Origin: Thalassobellus sediminis
GTDB taxonomy: Bacteria; Bacteroidota; Bacteroidia; Flavobacteriales; Flavobacteriaceae
Assembly (NCBI RefSeq): GCF_044386045.1
Contig: NZ_JBISCD010000040.1
Location: 1,178,001 to 1,242,000, forward strand
Direction of reading: 5' to 3'
Length of the DNA: 64,000 nt
In this document: positions 44,048 through 52,208 of the stretch, piece by piece
Numbering within the stretch: the first letter of the stretch is position 1
How the letters are laid out: each line of letters begins with the position of its first letter
Program-made: the position numbers and the translations under genes
Notes under the pieces: generated by a model
The model's database searches: none
The model's input: only the letters and a program-made list of their open reading frames with translations
Told to the model about the DNA's origin: nothing

Positions 44048-44833
44048 ATGAGACTTTTCACGGTAGATGCTTTTACAGATATACCTTTTAAAGGAAACCC
44101 TGCAGCGGTTTGTGTTTTAGAAAAAGCACTTCCTGTAGAAGATTATATTGATATCGCTCAGGAAATGAATTTAGCCGAAACCGCTTTTGTGTATCCAGAA
44201 AATGGCAGGTATAATTTAAGGTGGTTTACGCCGACTATTGAAGTCGATCTTTGCGGACACGCTACGTTAGCAACAGCTAAAATTTTATTCGATAAATATG
44301 ATGTAAAAGATTCTGTTCTTGAATTTGAAACCAAAAGTGGACTTTTAAAAGTTGAAAAGCAGGGCGAAGAATTAATAATGGATTTTCCATTAGGAAATTT
44401 AAAACCTTTCAATCAAAAAGACGATATTATAGAAGCCTTTTTAAATGAAAAGCCTTTGGCTATTTATGAAGATAACGATTGGTGTATTGTTCAGTTAAAT
44501 GATGAAAGTTCTGTTTATAATTTGAAACCCAATTTTAATCTTTTGCTAAAGCACACTAAAAAGATGTTTGTTATTACTGCAAAGTCTAAGGAATACGATT
44601 TTGTATCTCGTTTTTTTGGTCCAGCAATGGGAATTAATGAAGACCCAGTAACAGGGTCGGCACATTGTTATTTAGCCAATTTGTGGGGAGAAAAATTAAA
44701 CCAAAAAAGTGTAATTGGTTATCAAGCATCAAAACGAGGCGGTTTAGTTTCCTGTGAATTGATAGAGAATAATAGAGTTTTATTAAAAGGAAATTGTGTT
44801 ATTATGTCTGAACTTCTTATGGAGTGGATGTAA
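44048..44833 (+). CDS. PhzF family isomerase
   Basis: The 261-residue product has the diaminopimelate-epimerase-like PhzF fold markers: TVDAFTDIPFKGNPAAVCVL, the catalytic Glu in EMNLAETAFVYP, RWFTPTIEVDLCGHATLA, and FGPAMGINEDPVTGSAHCYLANLW in the second half. PhzF proteins isomerise small metabolites, and the founding member acts in phenazine synthesis. There are no other phenazine genes here, so the substrate is unknown. It starts 4 bases after the metZ-like gene and ends 24 bases before an Rrf2 regulator. Confidence 0.9.
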   Translation: MRLFTVDAFTDIPFKGNPAAVCVLEKALPVEDYIDIAQEMNLAETAFVYPENGRYNLRWFTPTIEVDLCGHATLATAKILFDKYDVKDSVLEFETKSGLLKVEKQGEELIMDFPLGNLKPFNQKDDIIEAFLNEKPLAIYEDNDWCIVQLNDESSVYNLKPNFNLLLKHTKKMFVITAKSKEYDFVSRFFGPAMGINEDPVTGSAHCYLANLWGEKLNQKSVIGYQASKRGGLVSCELIENNRVLLKGNCVIMSELLMEWM

Positions 44834-44857
44834 TTAAAATAATTATATATTAGCAGA

Positions 44858-45271
44858 ATGCTATCTAAAAAAACAAAATACGGATTAAAAGCACTTACAT
44901 TTATTGCTAGAAGTGAAGGAGATGCTCCGGTGCAAGTTGGTGAAATTGCTAAAAGCGAACAAATTCCACAAAAATTTTTAGAAAGTATATTGCTTACCTT
45001 AAGAAAGGCAGGTGTTTTAGGATCTAAAAAAGGAAAACATGGGGGTTATTATTTAAGAAATGATCCTTCAGAAATTTTAATGACAGATGTTATGCGCGTT
45101 CTTGAAGGTCCCATTGCAATGGTGCCTTGTGTAAGTTTAAATTTTTATGAAAAGTGCGACGATTGCCCAAATGAAAACTTGTGTAGCGTCAATAAACTCA
45201 TGATACAAGTAAGAGATAGTACGCTTAAAGTGTTTAGAAACACAACGCTAGCCGATTTGTCTGCCACATAA
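44858..45271 (+). CDS. Rrf2 family transcriptional regulator
   Basis: The 137-residue winged-helix product (KTKYGLKALTFIARSEG ... GEIAKSEQIPQKFLESILLTLRKAGVLGSKKGKHGGYYL) is typical of Rrf2/CymR/IscR. The C-terminal half has four cysteines (PCVSL, CDDC, LC) that might bind a metal or Fe-S cluster, although spacing is not that of E. coli IscR. It directly precedes the sulfate assimilation operon, whose promoter carries a dyad, so a CymR-like role in sulfur/cysteine control is likely (inferred). Confidence 0.92.
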   Translation: MLSKKTKYGLKALTFIARSEGDAPVQVGEIAKSEQIPQKFLESILLTLRKAGVLGSKKGKHGGYYLRNDPSEILMTDVMRVLEGPIAMVPCVSLNFYEKCDDCPNENLCSVNKLMIQVRDSTLKVFRNTTLADLSAT

Positions 45272-45388
45272 AAGTTGCTAATTTCTCAAAATAAACTCAT
45301 TTTTTAATTTGTTTTCTTCGGTTTATCCTAAAAACATTCCATTATTCTAAAAAGTTGTTAAATATCTTTTTTATGTTATAAAATGTTT

Positions 45389-45396
45389 TACATTTG
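45389..45396 (+). promoter_or_regulatory. -7 element of the sulfate assimilation operon
   Basis: TACATTTG matches TAnnTTTG exactly. No TTG could be placed at the normal 17-19 base distance upstream, so an activator may be needed. The predicted start point lies at the dyad just downstream. Confidence 0.55.
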
Positions 45397-45401
45397 TAAT
45401 C

Positions 45402-45418
45402 CCTACTAAATCGGTAGG
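45402..45418. promoter_or_regulatory. Dyad CCTAC-N7-GTAGG, candidate operator for the Rrf2 regulator
   Basis: CCTAC (45402-45406) and GTAGG (45414-45418) flank TAAATCG, starting 6 bases after the -7 element and 22 bases before the first gene of the operon. A protein bound here would block transcription. The neighbouring Rrf2 gene is the obvious candidate. Confidence 0.5.
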
Positions 45419-45439
45419 ATTAATGTAATACAACGACAA

Positions 45440-45697
45440 ATGATAGCGCAAATGTTATTAAAAAATAAAGAAAAGTCTACATATAAAGAGGATAGCGTTG
45501 GTGAAAAACCAATTAGAAGTGTAGCAAAAGCACTTAGTTGGAGAGTTGTAGGGACCTTAGATACCTTGGCTGTTTCTTTTGTTTTGGCACAAGATATTAC
45601 ACTCGCTGCTTCTATAGCTTCTGTAGATTTTATAACAAAACTGATTTTGTATTTTTTCCATGAGCGCGCTTGGAATATTGTTAAATGGGGTAAATAA
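45440..45697 (+). CDS. DUF2061 small membrane protein
   Basis: The 85-residue product has the DUF2061 core: RSVAKALSWRVVGTLDTLAVSFVLAQDITLAASIASVDFITKLILYFFHERAW, with two membrane helices and the ending FHERAWN-x-x-x-W. It is the first gene of the sulfate assimilation operon, 13 bases before cysH, an arrangement I recall as frequent in Bacteroidota. Function unknown; a role in sulfate or sulfite transport or membrane tethering is only suggested by context. Confidence 0.9.
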   Translation: MIAQMLLKNKEKSTYKEDSVGEKPIRSVAKALSWRVVGTLDTLAVSFVLAQDITLAASIASVDFITKLILYFFHERAWNIVKWGK

Positions 45698-45710
45698 GAT
45701 ATAGAAAGAG

Positions 45711-46331
45711 ATGTTTACAGAAAATCAAATAGACGAATTAAATAAAAGCTTTGAAAAAGCGTCACCTTCAGAAATTATTCAGAAAGCGTTCGAACTTAGC
45801 AATGAAGCGGTAGTTACTACAAATTTTAGACCTTACGAAGCAGCAATTTTACATGCTGTTAATTCCGTAAAAACTAAAACAGCTGTAATTTGGTGTGATA
45901 CAGGTTATAATACACCACAAACATATAGACATGCAGAACAAGTTATTAAAGATTTAGACTTGAATGTGTTTTTATATGTGCCAAAACAAACATCGTCTCA
46001 TAGAGATGTAGTTATGGGAATTCCAAGTGTAGATGCTCCAGAACACGCTTTGTTTACAGAACAAGTAAAGTTAGAGCCTTTTAAACGTGCTATGGATGAG
46101 CATAAGCCTAAAGTTTGGTTCACAAATTTACGTCAAGGGCAAACAGCTTTTAGAAATAGTATTGGTATTTTCAGCCTGAGTAAAGACGGTGTTTTAAAAG
46201 TAAGTCCGTTTTACTATTGGGCAGATGAAAAACTAGATACGTATTTAGAAGAAAACAACTTGCCAAACGAGTTTAAATACTTCGATCCAACAAAAGCATT
46301 AGAAAATAGAGAGTGTGGTTTACACGCTTAA
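45711..46331 (+). CDS. cysH: Adenylylsulfate/PAPS reductase family protein (CysH) without Fe-S cysteines
   Basis: Reduces activated sulfate to sulfite using thioredoxin-type thiols. The 206-residue product has VIWCDTGYNTPQTY, the sulfonyl-binding FTNLRQGQTAFRNS, and the redox tail RECGLH whose Cys202 forms the thiosulfonate. Only one other Cys (62) is present, so the CC...CxxC set of 4Fe-4S APS reductases is missing. The usual GYxSIG segment before the tail is also not recognisable. No APS kinase gene is in the cluster and CysN carries no fused kinase, so whether APS or PAPS is the substrate is open. Confidence 0.9.
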   Translation: MFTENQIDELNKSFEKASPSEIIQKAFELSNEAVVTTNFRPYEAAILHAVNSVKTKTAVIWCDTGYNTPQTYRHAEQVIKDLDLNVFLYVPKQTSSHRDVVMGIPSVDAPEHALFTEQVKLEPFKRAMDEHKPKVWFTNLRQGQTAFRNSIGIFSLSKDGVLKVSPFYYWADEKLDTYLEENNLPNEFKYFDPTKALENRECGLHA

Positions 46332-46353
46332 ACGAATATAATAAAGAAAACTG

Positions 46354-46373
46354 TTTTCGCTTTCGCGGAAATT
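46354..46373. repeat. Short intergenic repeat, CGCTTTCGCGGAA type
   Basis: TTTTCGCTTTCGCGGAAATT in the cysH-cysD gap repeats the element at 21406-21422 (shared CGCTTTCGCGGAAAT). Confidence 0.6.
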
Positions 46374-46384
46374 AAAATAAGATT

Positions 46385-47290
46385 ATGAATAAAGATACAT
46401 CACATATAAATTCGCTTGAAAACGAAGCTATATACATTATGAGAGAGGTAGCTGCACAGTTTGAAAAACCAGTGTTGTTATTTTCAGGAGGAAAAGATTC
46501 TATTACTTTGGTAAGATTAGCTGTTAAGGCTTTTTACCCAGCAAAAGTACCCTTTCCTTTAATGCATATTGATACAGGTCATAACTTCCCAGAAACTATT
46601 GAATTCAGAGACCGTTTATGTAAAGAATTAGGTTTAGAATTAATTGTTCGTAATGTTCAAGATTCTATTGATGAAGGAAAAGTAAAAGAAGAATCTGGTC
46701 GTTATGCAAGTAGAAATATGTTGCAAACAACAACGCTTCTTGATGCTATTGAAGAATTTAAATTTGATGCTTGTATTGGTGGCGCACGTCGCGATGAAGA
46801 AAAGGCAAGAGCAAAAGAACGTATTTTTTCAGTACGTGACGATTTTGGACAATGGGATGAGAAAAACCAAAGACCAGAGTTGTTCGATATGTTGAATGGC
46901 GATATAGAACATGGGCAAAATGTACGTGTGTTTCCTATTTCAAATTGGACAGAATTAGATGTTTGGTCTTATATAGAAAGAGAAACTATTGAAATCCCTT
47001 CAATTTACTTCGCTCATAAACGTAAAGTATTCTTAAGAGATGGTATGATTTGGTCTGCTGAAGATGAGGTTGTTTATAGAGATGAGAATGAAGAAGTAAT
47101 AGAAGAAATGGTTCGTTTTAGAACTGTGGGAGATATGAGTTGTACAGCAGCTGTATTGTCAGATGCTTCAACAATATCTAAAGTTGTAGAAGAGATTAGA
47201 GATTCTACTATTTCAGAACGTGGTGCGCGTATTGATGATAAACGATCTGAAGCAGCCATGGAGAAACGTAAACAACAAGGGTATTTCTAA
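46385..47290 (+). CDS. cysD: Sulfate adenylyltransferase subunit 2
   Basis: Catalytic subunit of ATP sulfurylase, forming APS from sulfate and ATP. The 301-residue PP-loop ATPase has LLFSGGKDSITLVRLA, the HIDTGHNFPET segment and the CIGGARRDEEKARAKERIFSVRDDFGQWD block, and ends with SCTAAV and ISERGARIDDKRSEAAME. All are standard CysD. It needs the GTPase subunit CysN, encoded 99 bases downstream. The length equals the E. coli protein (302). Confidence 0.97.
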   Translation: MNKDTSHINSLENEAIYIMREVAAQFEKPVLLFSGGKDSITLVRLAVKAFYPAKVPFPLMHIDTGHNFPETIEFRDRLCKELGLELIVRNVQDSIDEGKVKEESGRYASRNMLQTTTLLDAIEEFKFDACIGGARRDEEKARAKERIFSVRDDFGQWDEKNQRPELFDMLNGDIEHGQNVRVFPISNWTELDVWSYIERETIEIPSIYFAHKRKVFLRDGMIWSAEDEVVYRDENEEVIEEMVRFRTVGDMSCTAAVLSDASTISKVVEEIRDSTISERGARIDDKRSEAAMEKRKQQGYF

Positions 47291-47306
47291 AATATCAATT
47301 TTGGTC

Positions 47307-47326
47307 ATTTCCGCGAAGGCGGAAAT
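47307..47326. repeat. Palindromic intergenic repeat (CCGCGAAGGCGG type)
   Basis: ATTTCCGC-GAAG-GCGGAAAT, a perfect hairpin between cysD and cysN, same family as 42810-42829. Confidence 0.75.
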
Positions 47327-47389
47327 CTTTTAAAACGAATTAAAAATTAGGCCCGTAGCCAAAAGCTAAAAGCCAACAGCATAAAAAGT

Positions 47390-48637
47390 ATGGAAGTATT
47401 AAAAATTGCAACCGCAGGAAGTGTAGATGATGGGAAAAGTACGTTAATAGGACGTATTCTTTACGATACAAAATCATTGACTTCAGATAAGTTAGAAGCT
47501 ATTGAGAAAACAAGTAAACAACGTGGATACGATTACTTGGATTTTTCTTTAGCAACAGATGGTTTGGTTGCCGAAAGAGAACAAGGTATTACTATCGATG
47601 TAGCGCATATTTATTTTTCAACAAAAAAGAAAAGTTACATTATTGCAGATACACCAGGTCACGTAGAATATACGCGTAATATGGTAACAGGAGCTTCAAC
47701 ATCCCAAGCGTCTATCATTTTAATTGATGCTAGAAAAGGTGTGATTGAGCAAACCAATCGTCACTTTTTCATCAATAACTTATTAAGAGTTAAAGATGTG
47801 GTTGTGGCTATTAATAAAATGGATTTAGTTGATTATTCAGAAGAAACTTATAATAAAATTAAGGCTGATTTTTCTGAATTAATGAGTAAAAGAGATTATC
47901 AAGATCAAAAAATAACATTCATTCCTGTAAGTGCTTTAAAAGGTGATAATGTAGTAAATAAAACTGATAAAATGCCTTGGTATACAGGTGACGCTTTACT
48001 TCAACATTTAGAAGATTTAGATAAAGCTGATATTTTTAATGTAGGTACACCGCGTTTTCCAGTACAATATGTAATTCGTCCAAAAACTGAAGATTTTCAT
48101 GATTATAGAGGATATGCAGGTAAAGTTTATGGTGGTAATTTAAGTGTTGGTGACGATATTATTGTGTTACCATCAAAAACAAGATCTAAAATAAAAGATA
48201 TTTATTTCTATGATGAAAAGTATGAAACGGCTTCTAGACGTTCATCTGTAACTATTACTTTAGAAAATGATATTAATGTAAGTCGTGGTGATATGATTGT
48301 TAAAGAAGGCGATTTGCCAACTATCGATAAACAATTCACAGCAAATGTATGTTGGATGGATTCAGACAATTTAAGCGTTGGTGGTAAATATATTGTACAA
48401 CATGGGGTTAACAAGGTGTTAGCAAAAGTTGATAGCATTAATCATAAAATTCATCCAGATTATTCTGGTATAGATACAGAAGCAACATCGTTAGGAGTTA
48501 ATGATATTGCATCAGTATCCTTTAAATTAAATAAACCAATTTTTTACGATCAATTTAAAAATCATAGAACGAATGGTTCTTTCATTTTAATCGATCCACA
48601 ATCAAACAACACGGTTGGAGCAGGTTTTATTCAGTAA
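47390..48637 (+). CDS. cysN: Sulfate adenylyltransferase subunit 1 (GTPase)
   Basis: EF-Tu-like GTPase that drives ATP sulfurylase. In the 415 residues I see G1 GSVDDGKST, switch region DGLVAEREQGITID, G3 DTPGH, G4 NKMD, then two beta-barrel domains (RFPVQYVIRP ... YAGKVYGGNLSVGDDI). It is shorter than E. coli CysN (475) and has no C-terminal APS kinase domain, which matters for the cysH question. Located between cysD and sulfite reductase in the same orientation. Confidence 0.96.
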   Translation: MEVLKIATAGSVDDGKSTLIGRILYDTKSLTSDKLEAIEKTSKQRGYDYLDFSLATDGLVAEREQGITIDVAHIYFSTKKKSYIIADTPGHVEYTRNMVTGASTSQASIILIDARKGVIEQTNRHFFINNLLRVKDVVVAINKMDLVDYSEETYNKIKADFSELMSKRDYQDQKITFIPVSALKGDNVVNKTDKMPWYTGDALLQHLEDLDKADIFNVGTPRFPVQYVIRPKTEDFHDYRGYAGKVYGGNLSVGDDIIVLPSKTRSKIKDIYFYDEKYETASRRSSVTITLENDINVSRGDMIVKEGDLPTIDKQFTANVCWMDSDNLSVGGKYIVQHGVNKVLAKVDSINHKIHPDYSGIDTEATSLGVNDIASVSFKLNKPIFYDQFKNHRTNGSFILIDPQSNNTVGAGFIQ

Positions 48638-48685
48638 AAAAATAATTAAAAATTCTTTTCAAGTAAAGAGAAGGTCAGGTATATT

Positions 48686-50779
48686 ATGCAAAGTTTTGAA
48701 ACAGAAATAGAAAATCCAATTGTTCAAAAGGATATCATAGAATTAGCAAATAAAATTGAGCTATTTCATAATGGTAAAATTGACGAGGAAAAATTTAGAA
48801 GTCTTCGTTTAGCTCGAGGTGTTTACGGTCAGCGTCAAGAAGGCGTGCAAATGATTCGTATTAAAATACCTTACGGAAAATTAAAAAGTAACCAATTGCG
48901 TAGAATTTCTGAAGTGTCTGATGAATATTCTCGTGGTCGTTTACACATTACAACCCGTCAAGATATTCAAATTCACTATGTCGATTTAGATAGAACACCT
49001 GAGCTTTGGTCTGAATTAGAGAAAGATGAAGTTACTTTACGTGAAGCTTGTGGTAATGTAGTAAGAAATGTAACAGCTTCTGAAACGGCGGGGATTGATG
49101 TAAACGAACCGTTTGATGTATCGCCTTATGCAGATGCCTTATATAAATTCTTTTTACGTAACCCTATTTGTCAAGAAATGGGACGTAAATTTAAAGTTTC
49201 TTTTTCTTCAACAGATGAAGATACAGGATTGTCTTATCTGCACGATATTGGTTATATTGCCAAAATACAAAACGGTGTTCGCGGTTTTAAAGTTATGGTA
49301 GCTGGTGGTCTTGGTTCACAACCACGTCATGCAGATGTGTTGTTCGATTTTGTTGAAACCGATAAAATTATTCCAATTATGGAAGGTGTTTTAAGAGTTT
49401 TCGACCGTTATGGTGAACGTAAAAGTCGTGCGAAAGCGAGAATGAAATTCTTATTAAAAGATATTGGATTAGATGCTTTTAAAAAATTGATTGCTGAAGA
49501 ACAAAAAGCTATTGAGTTTAAAAGTGTTGCTATTAATGCTGATGCTTATGAAGCTTCAAAACCAGTTTCGGTTGAAGCTCCAAAAGTAGAGATTAAAGAT
49601 CAAGCAGCGTTCGATTTATGGAAATCAACAAATATTATTCCTCAAAAACAAGTAGGGTATGTTGCTATAGGAATTAAAGTCTTGTTAGGCGATTTTTATA
49701 CAGATAAAGCACGTTTATTAGCAGATTTAGTTGATAAGTATGCCGCTGGCGAAGTACGTTTAACATTACGTCAAAATATAGTTATTCCTTTTGTAAAGGA
49801 AGATTTAGTGCCATTTTTCTACACAGAATTAGAGAAGTTAGGATTTGTAGAAGCTGGTTATAATAAAGCAGTCGATATTACAGCGTGTCCAGGTACAGAT
49901 ACTTGTAATTTAGGTATTGCAAGTAGTACAGGAATTGCTGAAGAATTGGAGCGTGTTATTAAAGCAGAATACCCACAATATTTAAAAAACGAAGATCTCG
50001 TTATAAAGATTAGTGGTTGTATGAATGCTTGTGGTCAGCACAATATGGCAAACATAGGTTTTCAAGGTATGACAGTTAGAACACCAGATAAATTAGTAGC
50101 GCCAGCGTTACAAGTTTTATTGGGTGGTGGAAATTTAGGAGATGGAAACGCTGCCTTTGCTGATAAAGTAGTAAAAGTACCAAGTAAAAGAGGTCCTGAA
50201 GCTTTAAGACTTATTTTAAATGATTTTGAAGCGAATGCTAATGGAAAACCATTTGTAGAATATTATAAAGAAAAAGGTGAAAAGTATTTTTACGATTTTT
50301 TAAATGATTTACAAGACGTTACTAATTTAACTCAAGAAGATTTTATCGATTGGGGGGAAGAAGAAAAATATGTTAAGGAAATAGGAATTGGAGAATGTGC
50401 TGGTGTTGTTATCGATTTAATTGCAACTTTGTTTTTTGAAAGTGAAGAGAAAATTGAAAACGCTAAAGAAGCCTTTGAAAATGGCGTGTATTCGGGAGCT
50501 ATTTATTATGCTTATCAATCGTTAGTTAATTCCGCGAAAGCGTTATTATTAGCAGAAAACAAAAAGACAAATACACATGCTGGAATTATTACTCAGTTTG
50601 ATGAACTTTTTGTTGAAGGAGGGAAAATTGATTTAGGAACGTCGTTTTCTGAATTGATTTATCAAATTAATAAGAATGCACCAACAAAAGATTTTGCAGT
50701 AAATTATATAGATAGTTCAAATAAGTTTTTAGCAGCAGTTAGAGCTTACAGAGAAGTTGAGCAAAGTAAGCTAGTATAA
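48686..50779 (+). CDS. Siroheme nitrite/sulfite reductase with C-terminal HEPN domain
   Basis: Six-electron reduction of sulfite to sulfide. The 697-residue product has two NIR/SIR repeats (RLHITTRQDIQIHYVDL; EVRLTLRQNIVIPFV) and the siroheme-4Fe-4S ligands Cys401, Cys407 (CPGTDTC) and Cys445, Cys449 (CMNAC). The reductase ends near residue 555. The remaining 140 residues look like a HEPN domain: helices around AKEAFENGVYSGAIYYAYQS, then KALLLAENKKTNTHAGIITQFDELFVEGGKI. The RxxxxH RNase motif is not evident. Co-location with cysDNH and siroheme genes supports sulfite over nitrite. The nearby FAD reductase suggests ferredoxin as electron source. Confidence 0.93.
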   Translation: MQSFETEIENPIVQKDIIELANKIELFHNGKIDEEKFRSLRLARGVYGQRQEGVQMIRIKIPYGKLKSNQLRRISEVSDEYSRGRLHITTRQDIQIHYVDLDRTPELWSELEKDEVTLREACGNVVRNVTASETAGIDVNEPFDVSPYADALYKFFLRNPICQEMGRKFKVSFSSTDEDTGLSYLHDIGYIAKIQNGVRGFKVMVAGGLGSQPRHADVLFDFVETDKIIPIMEGVLRVFDRYGERKSRAKARMKFLLKDIGLDAFKKLIAEEQKAIEFKSVAINADAYEASKPVSVEAPKVEIKDQAAFDLWKSTNIIPQKQVGYVAIGIKVLLGDFYTDKARLLADLVDKYAAGEVRLTLRQNIVIPFVKEDLVPFFYTELEKLGFVEAGYNKAVDITACPGTDTCNLGIASSTGIAEELERVIKAEYPQYLKNEDLVIKISGCMNACGQHNMANIGFQGMTVRTPDKLVAPALQVLLGGGNLGDGNAAFADKVVKVPSKRGPEALRLILNDFEANANGKPFVEYYKEKGEKYFYDFLNDLQDVTNLTQEDFIDWGEEEKYVKEIGIGECAGVVIDLIATLFFESEEKIENAKEAFENGVYSGAIYYAYQSLVNSAKALLLAENKKTNTHAGIITQFDELFVEGGKIDLGTSFSELIYQINKNAPTKDFAVNYIDSSNKFLAAVRAYREVEQSKLV

Positions 50780-50797
50780 GTAAGTTAAAAAACAAGA

Positions 50798-51562
50798 ATG
50801 AGTTTAAAAACCCCAAAGCTAACAGTAGTAGGCGCAGGACCAGGAGATGTCGATTTAATTACGCTTAAAGCAATTAAAGCAATTAAGTCTGCCAATGTAG
50901 TGCTTTACGATGCGCTTATTAATGAAGCTTTATTAGAGTATGCTAATAATGATGCGGAATTAATATTTGTGGGTAAACGAAAAGGATGTTATGCATTTCA
51001 GCAAGATCAGATAAACGAACTTATTGTTTCTAAAGCAAAAGAAAAGGGACATGTGGTACGTTTAAAAGGCGGAGATCCTTTTATTTTTGGACGCGGCGCA
51101 GAAGAGATTGATTATGTAAGACAGTTTGGTTTAGAAACTTTTGTGGTTCCTGGTATTTCATCGTCTATGGCAGTTCCGGCATCCCAAGGTATTCCTGTAA
51201 CAAAGCGTGGTGCTTCAGAAAGTTTTTGGGTTATTACTGGTACAACAAAAAAGCATCAATTATCTGGCGATGTGCTTTTAGCAGCTAAATCTACAGCTAC
51301 GGTTGTTATTTTAATGGGTATGAGTAAACTGGGTGAAATTGTAAAGATTTTTTCAGAAGAAAATAAGCAAGATGTTGCTGTAGCTATTATTCAAAACGGT
51401 ACTAGAGATAACGAAAATGTTGGCATTGGAACGATTGCTACTATTGAGCAAATTGTTGCAGAAAAGCAATTAGCTAATCCAGCAATTATAGTTATTGGAG
51501 ATGTGGTGAAAGAAAGAGCTGTATTAACATCAGTTTTCGAAGAGGTTAAAAAAAACCTGTAG
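50798..51562 (+). CDS. cobA: Uroporphyrinogen-III C-methyltransferase
   Basis: SAM-dependent methylation of uroporphyrinogen III at C2 and C7 to precorrin-2, the entry to siroheme. The 254-residue tetrapyrrole methylase has VVGAGPGDVDLITLKAIKAI at the N-terminus, LKGGDPFIFGRGAEE, and VPGISSSMAVPASQGIPVTKRG, all diagnostic of SUMT. It lies 18 bases after the sulfite reductase, which needs siroheme, and 1 base before the dehydrogenase. It is the CysG-A part as a separate gene. Confidence 0.96.
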   Translation: MSLKTPKLTVVGAGPGDVDLITLKAIKAIKSANVVLYDALINEALLEYANNDAELIFVGKRKGCYAFQQDQINELIVSKAKEKGHVVRLKGGDPFIFGRGAEEIDYVRQFGLETFVVPGISSSMAVPASQGIPVTKRGASESFWVITGTTKKHQLSGDVLLAAKSTATVVILMGMSKLGEIVKIFSEENKQDVAVAIIQNGTRDNENVGIGTIATIEQIVAEKQLANPAIIVIGDVVKERAVLTSVFEEVKKNL

Positions 51563-51563
51563 T

Positions 51564-52187
51564 ATGCTAGCTGAAACGGATAAAATAAAAGAATCAAATT
51601 TAGTTGAGGAAGAAAGGAATAATTTATATCCTATTTTTCTAAAAACTAAAAGCTTAAATGTTCTTATTGTTGGTGGTGGAAATGTAGCTGAAGAGAAATT
51701 AACGTTTCTTTTAAAATCGAGTCCAGATGCGCATGTCACTATGGTGTCTCCAATGTTTAGAGGCGGGACTATAGCACTTGCAAAGAAAGGATGCGTTACT
51801 TTAGTTAAAGGTAAGTACAGAAAAAGATATTTAAAAGGAAAGCATATGGTTGTAGCAACGACCGATGTACCAGAAGTAAACGTTAAAGTTCATAAACATT
51901 GTCGTAAAAAAAGTATTTTAGTAAATGTAGCAGATAATCCACCATATTGCGATTTTTATATGGGAGGTATTGTTACAAAAGGCAATGTAAAAGTGGCTAT
52001 TAGTACAAACGGAAAGTCACCAACAACAGCCAAACGATTACGTCAGTTTTTCGAGGATGTTATTCCAGAAAATGTAGACGATTTGGTTAAGAATTTAAAC
52101 GAATATAGAAAAACAATAAAAGGTGATTTCGAACAAAAAGTGGAAACGCTAAATGAATTTACCAAAGGATTAATTGAAAAAAAATAA
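51564..52187 (+). CDS. Precorrin-2 dehydrogenase/sirohydrochlorin ferrochelatase-like protein
   Basis: Oxidises precorrin-2 to sirohydrochlorin with NAD+ and may also insert iron, completing siroheme for the sulfite reductase. The 207-residue product matches the CysG-B/Met8p/SirC fold: YPIFLKTKSLNVLIVGGGNVAEEKLTFLL (NAD site after an extra N-terminal 20 residues), VVATTDVPEVNVKV, and NVADNPPYCDFYMGGIV with the catalytic Asp. VAISTNGKSPTTAKRLRQFFE leads into the C-terminal helices. No separate chelatase (SirB) is seen here, so bifunctionality is likely but not shown. Confidence 0.93.
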   Translation: MLAETDKIKESNLVEEERNNLYPIFLKTKSLNVLIVGGGNVAEEKLTFLLKSSPDAHVTMVSPMFRGGTIALAKKGCVTLVKGKYRKRYLKGKHMVVATTDVPEVNVKVHKHCRKKSILVNVADNPPYCDFYMGGIVTKGNVKVAISTNGKSPTTAKRLRQFFEDVIPENVDDLVKNLNEYRKTIKGDFEQKVETLNEFTKGLIEKK

Positions 52188-52208
52188 GTTGTTAAAAGAA
52201 TAGCAGAA

